Shown: positions 24,078-38,486 of the stretch, piece by piece
How the letters are laid out: the number at the start of each line of letters is the position of its first letter
Position numbering within the stretch: the first letter of the stretch is position 1
Notes under the pieces: model-generated
Databases searched by the model: none
Seen by the model: only the letters and a program-made list of their open reading frames with translations
Told to the model about the DNA's origin: nothing
Program-made: the position numbers and the translations under genes
Source of the DNA: Neocallimastix lanati (nom. inval.)
Lineage: Eukaryota; Neocallimastigomycota; Neocallimastigomycetes; Neocallimastigales; Neocallimastigaceae
Length of the DNA: 64,000 nucleotides
Direction of reading: 5' to 3'
Assembly (NCBI GenBank): GCA_016946835.1
Contig: JACVTC010000133.1
Location: 183,501 to 247,500, forward strand

Positions 24078-25635
24078 TTAACAAAAAAAAAAAATTAAGA
24101 ATGTTTTTAAAATATAACAAAACAAAAAAACATAAAAATCTCCCATAAATATAATAAAAAAAAAAATCTTTATATTAAATCTAAAAATTTAGTTATAATT
24201 ATATTAAATAAACTTTATTATATAGATTATTCCATTTAAATATATAATTTTATACAAAAAATTTTGGTTTTTGAATAAAAATACATTATAATATATATTT
24301 ATACATTTTAAAATTTTATTTCAAAATATAATAATAATTAACAATAGTAATATTAAAACAAAAATTCACAATTAAAATTTAATAATTTTTTGAATTTATT
24401 ATTATTAAATATTGAAATATGGAATATTTATTTATATGAATTTTTTTGAAAATAAAGATAAATAAATAAGATATATTATTAAATATATTTTATTATATTT
24501 TATTAAAAGTAGTAGTAATAATAAATAATATATATATAAATTAGAGAAAAACAATGTAACTATATAAAACATATAGTTACAAATAAATATTAAAAAATAA
24601 ATTTATATAATTTTTTTTTATTTACGAACGTAAAAGTTAAGTTCTTTATATATAAAAGAATTTATTACAAAATTCAAAATTTGTAATAAAAATTTTTTCT
24701 TAAATATATTTTAAAATAGTTAATTAAAATTTTATGCTATGAAAGGACCATTGTTTATAAAATTAATACATTAAATTTTAGTCATTTATAATGATAAATT
24801 TTTATTTTAATACATATACATAATTTTTAATTTAGATAAAAACTCATTTAATTAACGATTTGTATTTATTTATCTATAATTATTAAAACGAAATTATTTT
24901 AATCAAAATCTTTTGTAATTTATTGAGATTTAGATGAAATGAAATTTTATTTAGCAAACGCTGTTTTATAAAAATAATATAAGGTTATTTCATTTATATC
25001 ATGTTACAATTACATACAATTATTTATACACATTTTTCATTAAATATATGAATGTAGTGAAACCGCATTTCTAATACATAAATTTATAAAATACTTCATA
25101 TGATATACGATATTTAAAATATAATTAATCATAAGAAAATAATTAATATTAAACTTTATTTTCAACAAAATCTTCAGAAAATATGCATGATACAAAGACT
25201 AAAATATTACTTTAATTCATTTATTAATAATTTGAAAATGAAATTTCAATTTTTTTTATCTTTTTTTTTTTTTTTTTTTATTTTCTTTAATAATAAATAA
25301 TTAATTAATTAAATGTATTTTTATACACTTAAAATAAATAATAATTTTTAAGGTATTAAATAAAATACATTGAATAATAATTATAAAATATTAATAATTT
25401 TTTTACTACCTTTTTGATAATAAAATATTAATAATTTTTTTTATTACCTTTTTAATTAAAATTTTTATAAAAATAATAAATAAATAAATAAAGATTTAAG
25501 TTCATAATAATAAATAAATTTGATTTAATCATTTTATATATCTCTTTTTTTTTTTTTTTTTTATGTTAAAAAATATATAAATATAAATAAAATTTCTAAT
25601 AATAAGTACTAGTAGAGAAAATAAAAACCCAATTT

Positions 25636-25694
<59 letters not shown>

Positions 25695-25892
25695 TAATTT
25701 TATTTAGTAAAATATGTTCCTACATACATATTCTGATATAATAATTTTTTTTTAATTAATATTAGCTTTATTATTTTAATTTTTATGAAAAACTTTATAT
25801 TTAATGTTTTTTATATTAGTATCAAGAATTTCAAAATTTATTTTTGTATTAATTATCTTATTTTTTATTTTCATTTTAATAATGATAAATAA

Positions 25893-25925
<33 letters not shown>

Positions 25926-27103
25926 TAATACATTCATTATATAAATATTCTTTAACTTACCTATTATTATATTTTAATATTTACACAATTTTTTTTTTTT
26001 TATTATTATTAATTTATATTTTTTTATATATATAATAATTTAAAAAAATGCTTTTTTTATTTAAGAAATTTAATCCAATAAAACTTATTTTTTTGATATA
26101 TTTTAGTTGTTAGATTTTCAAACAAAAATTCCATTCATCAAAATTACAAAAAAATAAAAATTTCGTACAAAATTATAGTTAATATATAATAAAATTTTAT
26201 TTGATATTAATTAAATCAAAAAGTCTTTCCTATAAAAGGAAATTAAAAAAAAATACATCAATACTAATAATTACTAAAATACTAATAATTAAAAAAATTA
26301 TTTTATAAAAAAAAGAAGAAAGAAATTAAAAATAAAAAAAAATAGTTTTTTTTAGAAAGAATTTTTTTTAATAAAAAAAGGAAAGTTTTATAATTTTGTA
26401 ATATCTAGTTTTGTAAATATAACAAAGGGAGGTTATATTTATAAAAAAGAGAACACTAAAATAAAATTTTCTTGTTTATTTTTTATTTATTAAATTTAGT
26501 ATTTTAAATAAAAATAAATTTTGTTTTAAAATTTTATATTAAATAAAATTTTCATTAAAAAAATCTTTTGTACATTACTTAGTATCAATAGTTGGGCTTA
26601 TCTAAAATTGGTAATAATTATTAATTTTTAATATAAAAAGGAAAAATAAAAACAAAAACAAAAGCAAAAACAAACAAACTAAAAAAAAAAAAAAAAAAAA
26701 AAGGACAGAATTAAAATGTCCTAATGACGTGTAATTAATATATTAAATATTTCTAATCCTAATCCTTAAAGCAATAGTTTAATAATATAAAAGTATGTTA
26801 AATTATTGTTATGTGTTTAATTACTTAGTACATTATACTACATAATTAAATGTAAAATATTTCTATTTGGTAGTATTTTTATGCAGTGTAACGTTAAATA
26901 TTACCTATAATGTTAAACTATATAATTATAAATAATATTAAATAATATATTTTTAAATAAATAGGACTTTCTTAATGTAAAAGCAATAAAATAAATAAAT
27001 AATGTAATATAGATATTATTTCTGATTTTAAGTGTTATTGAAGAAAAAATGTCTAAAAAAAAATTTTTTATAAAAAAAATAAAGAATATTCCATTATTTC
27101 ATT

Positions 27104-27214
27104 TTAATTTAAATTTAAAGATTGAGTTAATTATTATTTAATTAATATAAGATATAAAAATTTAAAATTCTATATAATTAAATATAATTAACTCAATCTT
27201 TAAATTTAAATTAA
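27104..27214. repeat. Inverted repeat upstream of the ankyrin gene
   Basis: About 30-nt arms at 27104-27133 and 27185-27214, containing AAATTTAAAGATTGAGTTAA and its reverse complement, separated by roughly 50 nt. It lies about 540 bp before the ankyrin start codon. Confidence 0.85.
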
Positions 27215-27754
27215 TCTTTACATTTTTTAAAAATTTTACAATACTTTTTTTTTTAAAAAAGGAAAAATTAAATTCAAAAATGAATATTCTGTAGTTTAAT
27301 AATACTTTTTTATTATATAAAATATTTTTAATACATTAAGTATGTTTTCATTTAATGTTTCATTAAATTTAATAATAAATATATGAATATATATATTTTT
27401 AAATTTAAAAAATTTCATATTTTCTTCACTTCTAATTTATTTTTTTTTTCATTTATTTTTATCTCTATTTATTTTTTTATAATTATACTTATAATTAAGA
27501 ATTTTAATGACATTTAAACCATTATATATACTTCAAGATACTTCAAAAATAGAGCAATAGATATATATATATATTTTTCATTTTAATTAAAGTTCATTGT
27601 GTTATAATTACATTTTAATAATCATATTCATAATCATATTCATAACCATAATAATAATTGTAATTTAAATATAAACAATTAAATTATTTTTTTTTTAAAA
27701 AAAAAAAAATAAATAAATTAATAAAAAAAAAGATAAATAAAAAAAAAGATAAAA

Positions 27755-30317
27755 ATGAATAAAAAAATAAATTTCCAAGAAAGTATTAATATAATAATAA
27801 ATAGTAAAAATGTTAAGGAATTAAAACAAAATCTAATAGAAAATGGTTTTCAATTAAAAGATTTAAAAAATATAAATAAGGATAATTTAAAAGGTTATAA
27901 TGTTCAAGGCTTTGATATATTAATTCATTTTATTGAAAACAATGCAACTCAAGAAGTAGTTCAATATATTATTATTAATGGAAAATACACAAATTTAAAT
28001 TATGTAAATATTTATAATATTAATAATAAAAACTACATAAAGACACCGTTATCTTCTGCATTGGAAATAAATAACCTTTCCTTATCTAATTTTTTAATAG
28101 AAAATGGTGCCACTCTCGAATATATTCCATTGAATCTTTTAGTTCAATCTATTAACAATGAAAATTATAAATTTATTTTTCAAAGTCACCAAATTCATAT
28201 TAAGAAAAAACTATTAAAAGCTATTATAAAAAATGGAAATAAAAATTATGCTTTAAAAGAAATTTTTAATGATAAACCGGAAAGTAAACAATTAATTAAT
28301 AGATCTATTTATAAAACAGCAATAAAAAGTAAAAACTATGAGGCTTTAACTATTTTATATAATAATGATTCAAGAGAAAGAAAATATATATTTAATGATT
28401 TTAGTGAAATATTTAAACCACCACCCCCTTTTGATAATGAGATGCTCAATGAAACAAATGAATATTATCCAAATGAAAAAGATAAATTAGAACTTATAGA
28501 AAGGCTTAAAAATTCAGAATTAGAATTCTCTGTGAATAACATTTTTATAAATAGTTTAAATAATCAAGAAAATCTTATTAAATTAATTCAAAATAATAAA
28601 CTAAATGATTTTGAAGATTATGTCAACAAAAATCCTGTGATAATAACAGAATTTAGATACATGGAAAATACTGGCATTGATAAGGATATTTTAAGTTATG
28701 CAATTGAACATCATGTTTCGCTTGACTTTTTAAAATTTCTTATACAAAAATGTCTTGAAGAAAAACCTGATTTTATCGAATATAATCGAAACTATGAAGA
28801 CATGTTTTACACTGCAATCTCGAGAAATAATTTTAATGCAGCGGATTATATATTGGATCAATATAAAGATTCCGGTAAAACCTACAATTATATGTTTTCT
28901 AATCTTTATTGTTCATTTGATCCTCATTTACTAAATGATAAAAATCTTGAGTATTTCATAGAAACCCCAATTCCTCATGATTGTAGTACAAATGAATTTT
29001 TATCCATAGATAGCTTAGTAGAAAATAATGAATTAGAAATTTTAAGAAAAATTTTCAAGTATTACGAGAATGAAAAAAATATAACAAATGAAAGTGATAA
29101 AATATCAATAAATTTTTCACTATATAAAGAAGCTATTTATCATGATCATTTGGAAATGGTAAACTTTTTATCTGAACATGATGATCGAAAAAAAGAGGAT
29201 ATTTTAGACACTATATTTCAAATTGTTGATGGAATGAATAGAGCACAAAAGCAAAAATTTTTATATAATATTAAAAATGGTAAAATAACTTTACCATCGG
29301 TTGACTATCTCGATCATTTTTTAAATAATTTAAATGAAAACCAAAATATATGGAAAGCTATAGTTAAAAAAATAGAAAATAATAGTATTTCTGAATTAGA
29401 TGACTATCTTCAAGAAAAAAATATTTCCTTATCCTGTTTTCATAAAGATATATTAATATATGCTATTGAAAACAATTCATCTTTTGAAATGATTCGATAT
29501 CTACTCTCCCATTATCCATCATTAAATTTTATTTCTGATAGAAGAACACCCCTTACTTGTGCTATCTCCCATAACCATTTTGATATAGCAGAATTATTAA
29601 TAAAACATGGGGCAGATATTCATTACAATTACGACTCAGAACCCTTTGGTTATATTTTTGAAAATGTTATTTGTTATACTATCGATAAAAACCTATTAAA
29701 TAAGAAAAATTTAAAATTTATTTTGAATTATGAAATTGAGTTCATTCCAAAAATTATTTCTCTTCTTATTTCGAGTCACGAAGAGAGTCATAGAAAAATA
29801 TTAAATGAATTGTTAAATAATTACGTTATGGATAATCATTTTATAATAAAATTACTTTCATATTATCATAACGCAACACCATTATCAAATTTTCAATTGC
29901 AAGAAATGACTTTAAAAGAAAAACAAAAAATTTCTAAGAATTGGTATACTTATGCCTTTTATGACAACGGTAACAGAGAAAATATTGAATTGCTTTTAAG
30001 ATATGATAGTAATGAATCTGAACTAATGTCAGATACTAATAACAAGGAAGGAAATTCGGATGGTGAATTGGGTCAATCTATATTATCAAGCATACTATGC
30101 CATTTTCTGAAAGAAAATAATTATAATATCATTGAAGAGGTATTAAAATCTAATATATTTCATTCTAAAAAATTCAATTTAAAAAGATTTCTTTCAAACT
30201 TATTTGATATTGAATATAAAGAACTAGCTAATCAAGAAAGTGATGAAGATGATATTGATGATATTGATGAAATTGAAGATATTGATGATGATAATAATGA
30301 TAATGATAATAATAATG

Positions 30318-30407
<90 letters not shown>

Positions 30408-31153
30408 GTGATGATGATGATGATGATGATGTTAACCATAATGTAAATATTAATGAGGATGATGATGATGTTAATGATAATGTAAATGTTAATGATGAAA
30501 ATGATGAAGATGATGTTAATAATCATGTAAATGTTAATGATAATGATAATGTTAATGATAATGTTAATGATAATGTAAATACTAATGATGATGTAAATTT
30601 TAATGATAATAATGATAATATAAATGAATTTTATATAGAAAAAATTCGTAATAAATCCAATTTCAAAAATTTTGATCTATTAAAAATATTTTTAGATGGA
30701 TTAATAATAAATAATTACATTGATTTTAAAATTACGAATAATGATTTTGAAGATATATTATTATTACTTTTACGTGAAAAATGTCCATTTGATTTATTGA
30801 TATCATTTATTCAAGATTCATTCAAAAATGATACTTTAGACCTTACTAAAGTTAACTTCGAAATCATTTTAAGGGAATTGACGGATGCGGTTAATTCTTT
30901 CGCTTCAAGTCATTCTGAAATAATTAAAATATTTATTTATGAATACTTTCATCATAAAGATTTTAATATAAAATACATTAATATTGAAAAATCTGTAGCA
31001 ATTCTGTGCCCTCTGGAGGATAATATTTCAAATTTGAACTATTTTATTCATATTCTAATTCAATGTCATCAATTAAGTATTAAGGATTCTATGAATGATA
31101 TTTCATTACTTTTAAAAGAATTAGATTGTTTAGATCTAGTAAATAATATCTAA
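27755..31153 (+). CDS. Large ankyrin-repeat-type protein with Asn/Asp-rich insert
   Basis: Single open frame of 1132 codons with ATG in an A-rich context (AAAAATG). The repeats are highly diverged; the clearest is near residues 595-625 (TPLTCAISHNHFDIAELLIK then HGADIH). Others are recognised by L-SYAIE / FLKFLI-type helix pairs spaced about 30-35 residues apart. Residues about 829-956 are an acidic and Asn-rich insert encoded mostly by (AAT)n and GAT/AAT repeats. No signal peptide or membrane segment is seen, so it is probably an intracellular protein-interaction scaffold. The partner is unknown. The intronless structure and Asn-rich repeats match the large ankyrin families of anaerobic fungi. 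Confidence 0.85.
30285..30625 (+). repeat. In-frame AAT/GAT trinucleotide expansion inside the ankyrin gene
   Basis: A near-pure (AAT)n run at about 30309-30405 encodes a long Asn stretch. GAT runs (Asp) and a GTTAATGATAAT-type 12-bp repeat encoding V-N-D-N follow. The frame stays open throughout. Its length is likely to vary between strains. Confidence 0.9.
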
Positions 31154-31528
31154 GAATTTTTTTCTCTCAATAAATATTGTCAAAATAATGATGAGATTTT
31201 CTTTATCAACATCTAATCACTCTAAAATTCAAAATCTTATATTCAAATAAAAAATATTAAAAAATAAATGAATTAATGTATGAATAAATAAATGAATAAA
31301 GAAATAAATATAAAGATGAAGCAATTGTATAATATAAAATAAATAAATAAATAAATAAATAGATAAATAAATAAATAAATAAATAAATAGATAAAATAAA
31401 AATAAAAATAAAAATAAATGTTACTATTAGAAATTAAATTTATATTGATGTTCATGGATGATTACATCTATCTTTCATCTTTTAATGAAAATGACTGCAA
31501 ACCATTTTATTAGTATAGAAATTTATTT

Positions 31529-31562
<34 letters not shown>

Positions 31563-31935
31563 TAATATTTTAAAATTATAAAATTATAATAAAAATTATT
31601 AAGTATTAATGAAACCATTTACTTAACATGTATTATTAAATAATAATAATAATATTATTATATATATATATATATTTATATATTTATATATTTATAAATT
31701 AATTCTTTTTAATTAATTATTTCTTTTTTTTTTTTTTTTATTTTTAATTTTATTTTATTTTATTTTTTTTTTTATAACCATGATATTAAATAATATTAAT
31801 GAGTTTATTTCTAATATCATTGATTATTACATAATAATTGAATGTATTATTTTTATTATATTAGAGATATAAATATAAATATATATAGTATTTTTTTTTT
31901 TTTTTTCGATAATATAAACTAATTTTTAGTTTTAT
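31154..31935. other. Convergent intergenic spacer
   Basis: Lies between the 3' ends of the ankyrin and acyltransferase genes. Holds (AAAT)n at about 31338-31392, a T tract at 31531-31560 and AT dinucleotides. No gene seen. Confidence 0.75.
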
Positions 31936-33117
31936 TTAAACAATATATCGATTTAAAACTGGAATCAATGAAATGATGTAACTGAGTAGTAAACTTACTG
32001 AACTAACTGATACAAAGTAAATAGGAATACCAATTACTGTATTAAATTCTATTCCTAAAAATGAATGTTGATTGATGTTTATTCTATTTAGCATATTTCT
32101 TAAAATTAAGTGACTTAAATACATACCAAAGGTTAAAGAAGAAAGTTTTGTTATTATTTTAGTAGCTTTGTGAGAAAACTGAATTCTTCCAATTTCGAAT
32201 TTAAAGAAAAGAAAGAGGATAAAAGCATAAATAAGTACGAAAATCGAAAAGTTATTTCTATATTGTTCAGAATAGCCTTTATCTCTATTTTCTACATATA
32301 ATGTAAGTAAGACATACGTGATTACATCCACAACACAGAATATATACATTAAAAGTCGAACTATCAGGGATTTAATATTAACATATTTAAGAAGATGATA
32401 ACCAGCAACGAAATAACCAACAAATTCTATAGTAAAGTGGTAATGCCAACGTGAAGTCCATACACCAAGATCATCATATACATTATTTATTCCAACTACC
32501 TTGAATGTATTTCTTAATGTTGGTATTAAAGAACCCCAAACAATGAAAAGACCCAAAAAATATCTTGCTAATACGACATCATCTGAAAAGAATCGTAAGA
32601 ATGGAACAACCATATAACAACCAACAATCATTAGAATAAACCATAAATATTCTTCCCCGACCAAAAAATCTCTAATAAATTTTTTAAGACCTTCTTTTGA
32701 AAATAGAGTAAGATTTTTATTATAATAAACATTTATAAATGCATTAACTGAAGCCCAGAAATAAAAAGCCGTAAAAAGACGTAGGATGTTGTGTCGAAAT
32801 AATTTTTTAAAAGAAAATGGTTTTGAAGGATCTAAAAAAAAGGTTCCTGATAATAAAACAAACATTGGGACACTGAAACGAGTAATTGAATTATATATGC
32901 AAGCAATTTTCCAATTTGGATTATCGGAATTTCTTAAATTTTTCTCATATGTATAATTTGCGCAATGTAAAAATATAATATTAAACATTGAAAATATACG
33001 AGCACAATCTGCCCAATATAAACGATTCTTTTTTCTTGGTCTCAAATCTTGTGTCGAACCATTTGGATCAATTTCATTATTATTCAACGGTAAAAGTTGG
33101 TATTCTGAATCGCTCAT
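31936..33117 (-). CDS. Acyltransferase family 3 membrane protein (OatA-like)
   Basis: Intronless, 393 residues. The N-terminal region has RLYWADCARIFSMFNIIFLH with His51, the position of the conserved membrane-embedded His of acyltransferase-3 enzymes. It is followed by the family's RFSVPMFVLLSGTFFL motif (Arg80). A third signature is EEYLWFILMIVGCYMVVPFL near residue 156. About ten hydrophobic segments are visible, as usual for the family, and about 30 polar residues precede the first. These enzymes move acyl groups (often acetyl) across a membrane onto sugars or other acceptors. The acceptor here is unknown; wall or glycoprotein sugars are plausible. Best resemblance by motif is to bacterial members, so horizontal origin is possible but not shown. 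Confidence 0.87.
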   Translation of the reverse strand: MSDSEYQLLPLNNNEIDPNGSTQDLRPRKKNRLYWADCARIFSMFNIIFLHCANYTYEKNLRNSDNPNWKIACIYNSITRFSVPMFVLLSGTFFLDPSKPFSFKKLFRHNILRLFTAFYFWASVNAFINVYYNKNLTLFSKEGLKKFIRDFLVGEEYLWFILMIVGCYMVVPFLRFFSDDVVLARYFLGLFIVWGSLIPTLRNTFKVVGINNVYDDLGVWTSRWHYHFTIEFVGYFVAGYHLLKYVNIKSLIVRLLMYIFCVVDVITYVLLTLYVENRDKGYSEQYRNNFSIFVLIYAFILFLFFKFEIGRIQFSHKATKIITKLSSLTFGMYLSHLILRNMLNRININQHSFLGIEFNTVIGIPIYFVSVSSVSLLLSYIISLIPVLNRYIV

Positions 33118-33215
33118 TGTTAATAAATTATTGAATTATTTTCTTATTATTTATTTATTATTTTTCTTTCTTAATATATATAAATCTAATATAATATGTA
33201 AGTAATAGTAATAAA

Positions 33216-33248
<33 letters not shown>

Positions 33249-33695
33249 TAGGTATTTTATTAAATATTAAAAAAGGTATATCTTTATTTTCTTAATTTTT
33301 TATATAATTTTTTATATTAAGTTATTTTTTTATAATCCCATAATATTTATTATTTAATTAATAGTTATCACTAATATAATATTTTAAATGGATATAAAAT
33401 TCTTGTATTTGTATTATTATTATTATTTTTAATAATACTATTTAAAATTCAATTGTTGAATTAAATAAATATTATATTTGTGTATTGAATAGTTCTGTAA
33501 TTTCTTATTTTATTTTAATTTCATTTATATTTTTGTTTTTGTTTTATATTTCTATTTAATTAGTATATCTATTAATGTACTATTATTATTAATTTCTTTC
33601 AATTATCTATTGTATTTATGAAAGTTTAATATTTAGGTTTATTTTCAAAAAATTATATTTCATAAATTCGTTGAAAGTAAATTTATTTGTTTTTA

Positions 33696-33728
<33 letters not shown>

Positions 33729-34307
33729 GAAAACTTATATTATCTTTTTTAAAATATCTTTTATTTTAATTTATTCAATTCTATTCTATTTTACTTTATT
33801 TTATAATTTTTAATTATTATAATTGATTTGATTATTTATTTTTATTTTTTTTTATATAAAAGAATTAATATTTTGTATTACTTTATAATTTTTTTTTATA
33901 TTTATTGTATTAAATTTTATTGTTTTTTAATTTATATTATTTATTTATTTAATAATTTATTTATGTATGTATTTTCTTATTAATTACCAGAATTGTTTAT
34001 TTATTTTTATATTATTCTATTTATTAATTTATTTAGTAATAGATAAATAATCAGAATATGTAAATATTTCAGTAAAATTAATGTATTTAAGTATCCAATG
34101 TACTAGTCACATTTTATATATATTATATTATATTATATATCTTAAACATGAAATTATTTATATATTAATTAATAAATAAGTTTAATAATTATAAAAATTA
34201 TCATTATCTAAAATAGTTAATTAACCAAAATTTCAATAAAATATAAAGAAATATTAGAAAATAAAAAATATGAAAAAAGAAATTTATTCTTTATCTAAGC
34301 TAGTTTA

Positions 34308-34351
<44 letters not shown>

Positions 34352-35858
34352 CCGATAAAATATAAATAAAAATTATAAAATAACATTTGCATAGAAAAGT
34401 ATTTCCAGTCTAACGAAATAGAGAAAAATGTGATTATAGAAATGAAATAAAAGAAAGTGATTTCCAGAAATAATAAGAATTAAAGAGTGCTAAAAGTTAA
34501 GAATTAGTGAATTCTTTCCATAAATTATAAGGAAGGTTTGGAATTATTTATATTACTGTGTTTTAAATTTTAGAATTGAAAATAAATTATATTTGATACT
34601 ATTGAAAAAATATAGAATTTTCTAATTTATTTATAAATAAAAAGTATTTTAATAAATAAATAAATAAGTAAATAAATAAATTAATAAATTAATTAATAGA
34701 CGATAAAATGTTAAGTATTAGCTACATTATAATTATATATTATACATTGTAATATCAATACGTCACTATAAGCCACATTATGAATATATTAGTTACTAGA
34801 TAGTTATTAAATAGTTATTATAAATCTTATTTATTATATTTTGTTAAACTGTAATATTCTTTATTATGTAATATTCATATAATTAAATATAAATAAATAA
34901 AAGCCATATTAACTATAAATAATCATAATTGAGATTGTGAGATTTCAGTTACATTCTTAACATAAAAATAGGTTTATTGAGAAATGTAACCTTGATTAAC
35001 AATATCATGTAATACATTAATTTTAAATAAATTTATGTATTACATGAATATATTCATAATTTTATTAAACATCAATTCTATATCATTAATTTGAACATTA
35101 CAAAAAGAATCATTTCAAATTGTGGCTTTTTATATCATGTAATCTAACGCCATAAATTTTTTATTTATTTTAATACAATTATATATTAATAAATAAATTA
35201 CCAGATTTAGAAATAAATATAAATGTACCATTGTGTTATTAAAAAATAAACGATTTAAACATTTCCTTAATTTGTAACAAAAAAACGACTGAGTAACTAA
35301 TAATAACTCTTTCAGAACAATTAATTAAGTAAACAATTAAATATAAATAATAAATGATTAAATAAATATATTACTTTTTAAATATTAAAAAATAAAAAAT
35401 ATTCTACTAAAAAGATTTTTAATCATGTATATAATTAAATATATTTATTATTGAAATAAGTGAAACTAATCGAGGAAAAGAACAAATTTTATTAAAATAA
35501 ATATATATATAAAAACTTTATTTTTCATCTAAAAAAAAAAAAAATTAGAATTAGGAAAAAATGATAAAATCAATCTTTTAATTGAAAAATACAAAACTAT
35601 GAAATATAAATTAATTAATCATAGAAGTCCTAGAAATGATATTATGGTTATTGAATTGTGGTTTAAATGTTTTATTTAAATAATATAAATAAACGGATTT
35701 GAAATAAATTATGACAGAGTAATGATAAATTGAAAAACGATAATCCTAATTCTGTCCTATAAAATATTATTAATAGTTATTTATTTTTATTTAAAAATTT
35801 TAATTTTTAAAAAAAAAAAATAATAAAATTTATTCTTATTATTAAATATTTTTATATA

Positions 35859-35998
<140 letters not shown>

Positions 35999-37582
35999 AA
36001 GCTTTTATATATATTTAATTTTATGACTTTATAAAAATATAAATTTTTTATTTTCTATTAATATAAAGATAAATTTTTTTAAAGAATATTTTTTTGATAT
36101 TTTTAAAGATAAATTACAAAATATTTTTTTTTTATAATTTTAAGATATAAAAGTCTTTTTAATTTTTTTTTTTTTTATAAAATACTTTTTGTATATTCAT
36201 AAAAATTTTAATTTTAAATAATATTTTATTTTTTAGGTAATATTTTATTTTTAGGTAATATTTTATATCTAAGTCGTATTTTTTTTTTTTTAAAAATATT
36301 TTATTTTTATAATAATAATTTTTTTAAAAATTTCATTTTAAATATATATAAAATTTTTTATTTTAATTTTTTATTAGTATTGATAAATATCTCCCCAAAC
36401 ATTCTACTTTAAAGAAAAATTTATACTAACGAGACCATTTTATTAATTTTGTCAAAGTATTTGTAAAGTGACCTTTATTACTTATATTTACCCTTTAAAT
36501 ATAAATGATAGTTTTTAATATATTTAATATATATTACAAATAAACAAAGAATAATTTATATACAATACTAATAATTTATAAATACGTATGATTAATTATA
36601 CTAGTTAGTTTTATATATAATATTTATTAATATTAATATTCTATTATTAAATTTCCTCTTTTCTTTTGTTTACTTTTCTTCTCTTCTTCAAAAATAAATA
36701 AAAGTTGACTTTTATTTTTATTATTATTATTAGAGAAAAACGTTTTAAATAAAATTATTTTTTCAATTTAATATATTTTTAATATATTTATAACTTCTTA
36801 ATTAACTTAAATTATTAATAAAATTATAATCATATTTCACAGGAATACAATTTGTATACATTGATTGATTCTTATATTAAAATGCTATACTTTTTTATAA
36901 ATTTTGTTATTATAAAGTAAAAAGAATAATTTTTTTAAAGAATATTCTATTTTAAAAAATATTTAAAGAATTTTTTTTTTAATACTTTTATAGATGTATA
37001 AACCTTTTTAATTTTTAAATATATATTAATATTTATTTTTTTATTTTATATTTCAGAATATTTTATTTTTAAAGAATATTTTTAATTTTTTTTTTAAAAA
37101 ATAAATATAAAATGATTAATAAAAGTAAAAATAAAAAAAAAAAAAACTTCAATCTTAATTGAAATTATTTATTAAACTTATTTATTTATTAATTTAGGTA
37201 GTTTATTTAAAAATCATTGAAACGCTTCATTCTCCGAAATACAACAGCCCTTATAAAATTCCGCTTCCTCTAACAAATTTACTTTTTATCACTTTTTTTT
37301 TTTTTTTTCATAAAAAAAAATTGTTAATGCGGATATTTTTTTCTGTAAAATAAGAACTCTATATATATATTTAATAATATATACATATATACAATATATA
37401 TTATTATATAGATTGTATATAATATTTAACATAATAATTAAACAATGAAAATGACCAAAGTTAAAAATTAATAAATTTCTGTATCAAAAAAATTTTTTAA
37501 AAATATAAAACGTGAAACAATGAAAATACTATAAATATTTTATGAACAATGTAATTGACTTTAAAAAAATTAAAAAGATACA

Positions 37583-37750
37583 CAAAAAATAAAATAAAAT
37601 AAAATAAATAGTTGAAATATGAATATAAAATACAGATTGAATAAAAATAAAATAAAATAAAATAAAATAAATAGTTGAAATATGAATATAAAGTACAGAT
37701 TGAATAAAATAAAATAAAATAAAATAAAATTAAATAAAATAAAATAAAAT
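37583..37750. repeat. Tandem duplication with AAAAT tracts
   Basis: Two copies of a unit of about 65 bp containing TAGTTGAAATATGAATATAA and TACAGATTGAATAAAA, each flanked by (AAAAT)n. The frame on the other strand is poly-Phe/Tyr and is not coding. Confidence 0.85.
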
Positions 37751-38244
37751 AATGTAGTACCAAATTATTTTATATTTAATTTAATTTCATATATTTCCTT
37801 AAAAATTTTTTAACTTTTTATTTTTTTAATTTTTTTTAAAAAGTGAAAAAAAAAAAAGTTTTTTTTTTAACATATTTAATTAAGTTTTTTAATATAAATA
37901 ATCCCAATTTTTTAAAAATTATATCTGAGAATAATATGTGAAATTCCTATTATATATTCATATTTTACATTATGATGTATCATAAAAATAAAATGTTTTT
38001 ATTATTTAATTAATTATATTATATTATAAATATTATATAATATTTATTATAGTTTTATCATTTCTTTTAAACACCTAACTTTATTTTTATATTTATTTTA
38101 TATTCGTTATCATTATTATTATGAAATATAAATATTTACCGGTATACACTAATAATAATAGATACTAAAAAAAATATAAATGTATGATTTTAACAATATT
38201 CATTTATATTTTTATTATAAAATACTTAATTATATCTAAATTAA

Positions 38245-38313
38245 AAATTATAATATCAAAAATATTCTATTATTTTTTTGATATTATAATTTAAAAATAA
38301 TAGAATATTTTTG
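38245..38313. repeat. Interleaved inverted repeats (A-B-A'-B')
   Basis: A (38245-38262) pairs with A' (38275-38292), and B (38257-38277) pairs with B' (38293-38313), each as perfect reverse complements (for example AAATTATAATATCAAAAA). The two pairings are mutually exclusive as simple hairpins. A much larger example of the same topology is at 58757-59041. Confidence 0.8.
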
Positions 38314-38486
38314 AATTGTTTTATTATTAAGATTATTAATTATACATTATTTACAGAAGATGAATCAATAACTTCTTTTTTTTTTTTTTTTTTAATTTAA
38401 TTTATATATTATTCTTTTTTATTATTTTTTTTTTTTTAATTTAAAATTATTCTTTTATTTTATTTTTTTTTTTAAAAAATAAAAAA

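Larger units (their letters stand above)
21404..27103. other. AT-rich intergenic spacer without a recognised gene
   Basis: Nearly 6 kb of A/T tracts and short repeats, including a long poly-A at 25640-25692. The only open frames are low-complexity. Tandem repeats inside are listed separately. Confidence 0.75.

Noticed and set aside
37497..37763. 88-codon open frame
   Set aside because: Arises from AAAAT tracts and a 65-bp tandem duplication read on the opposite strand.
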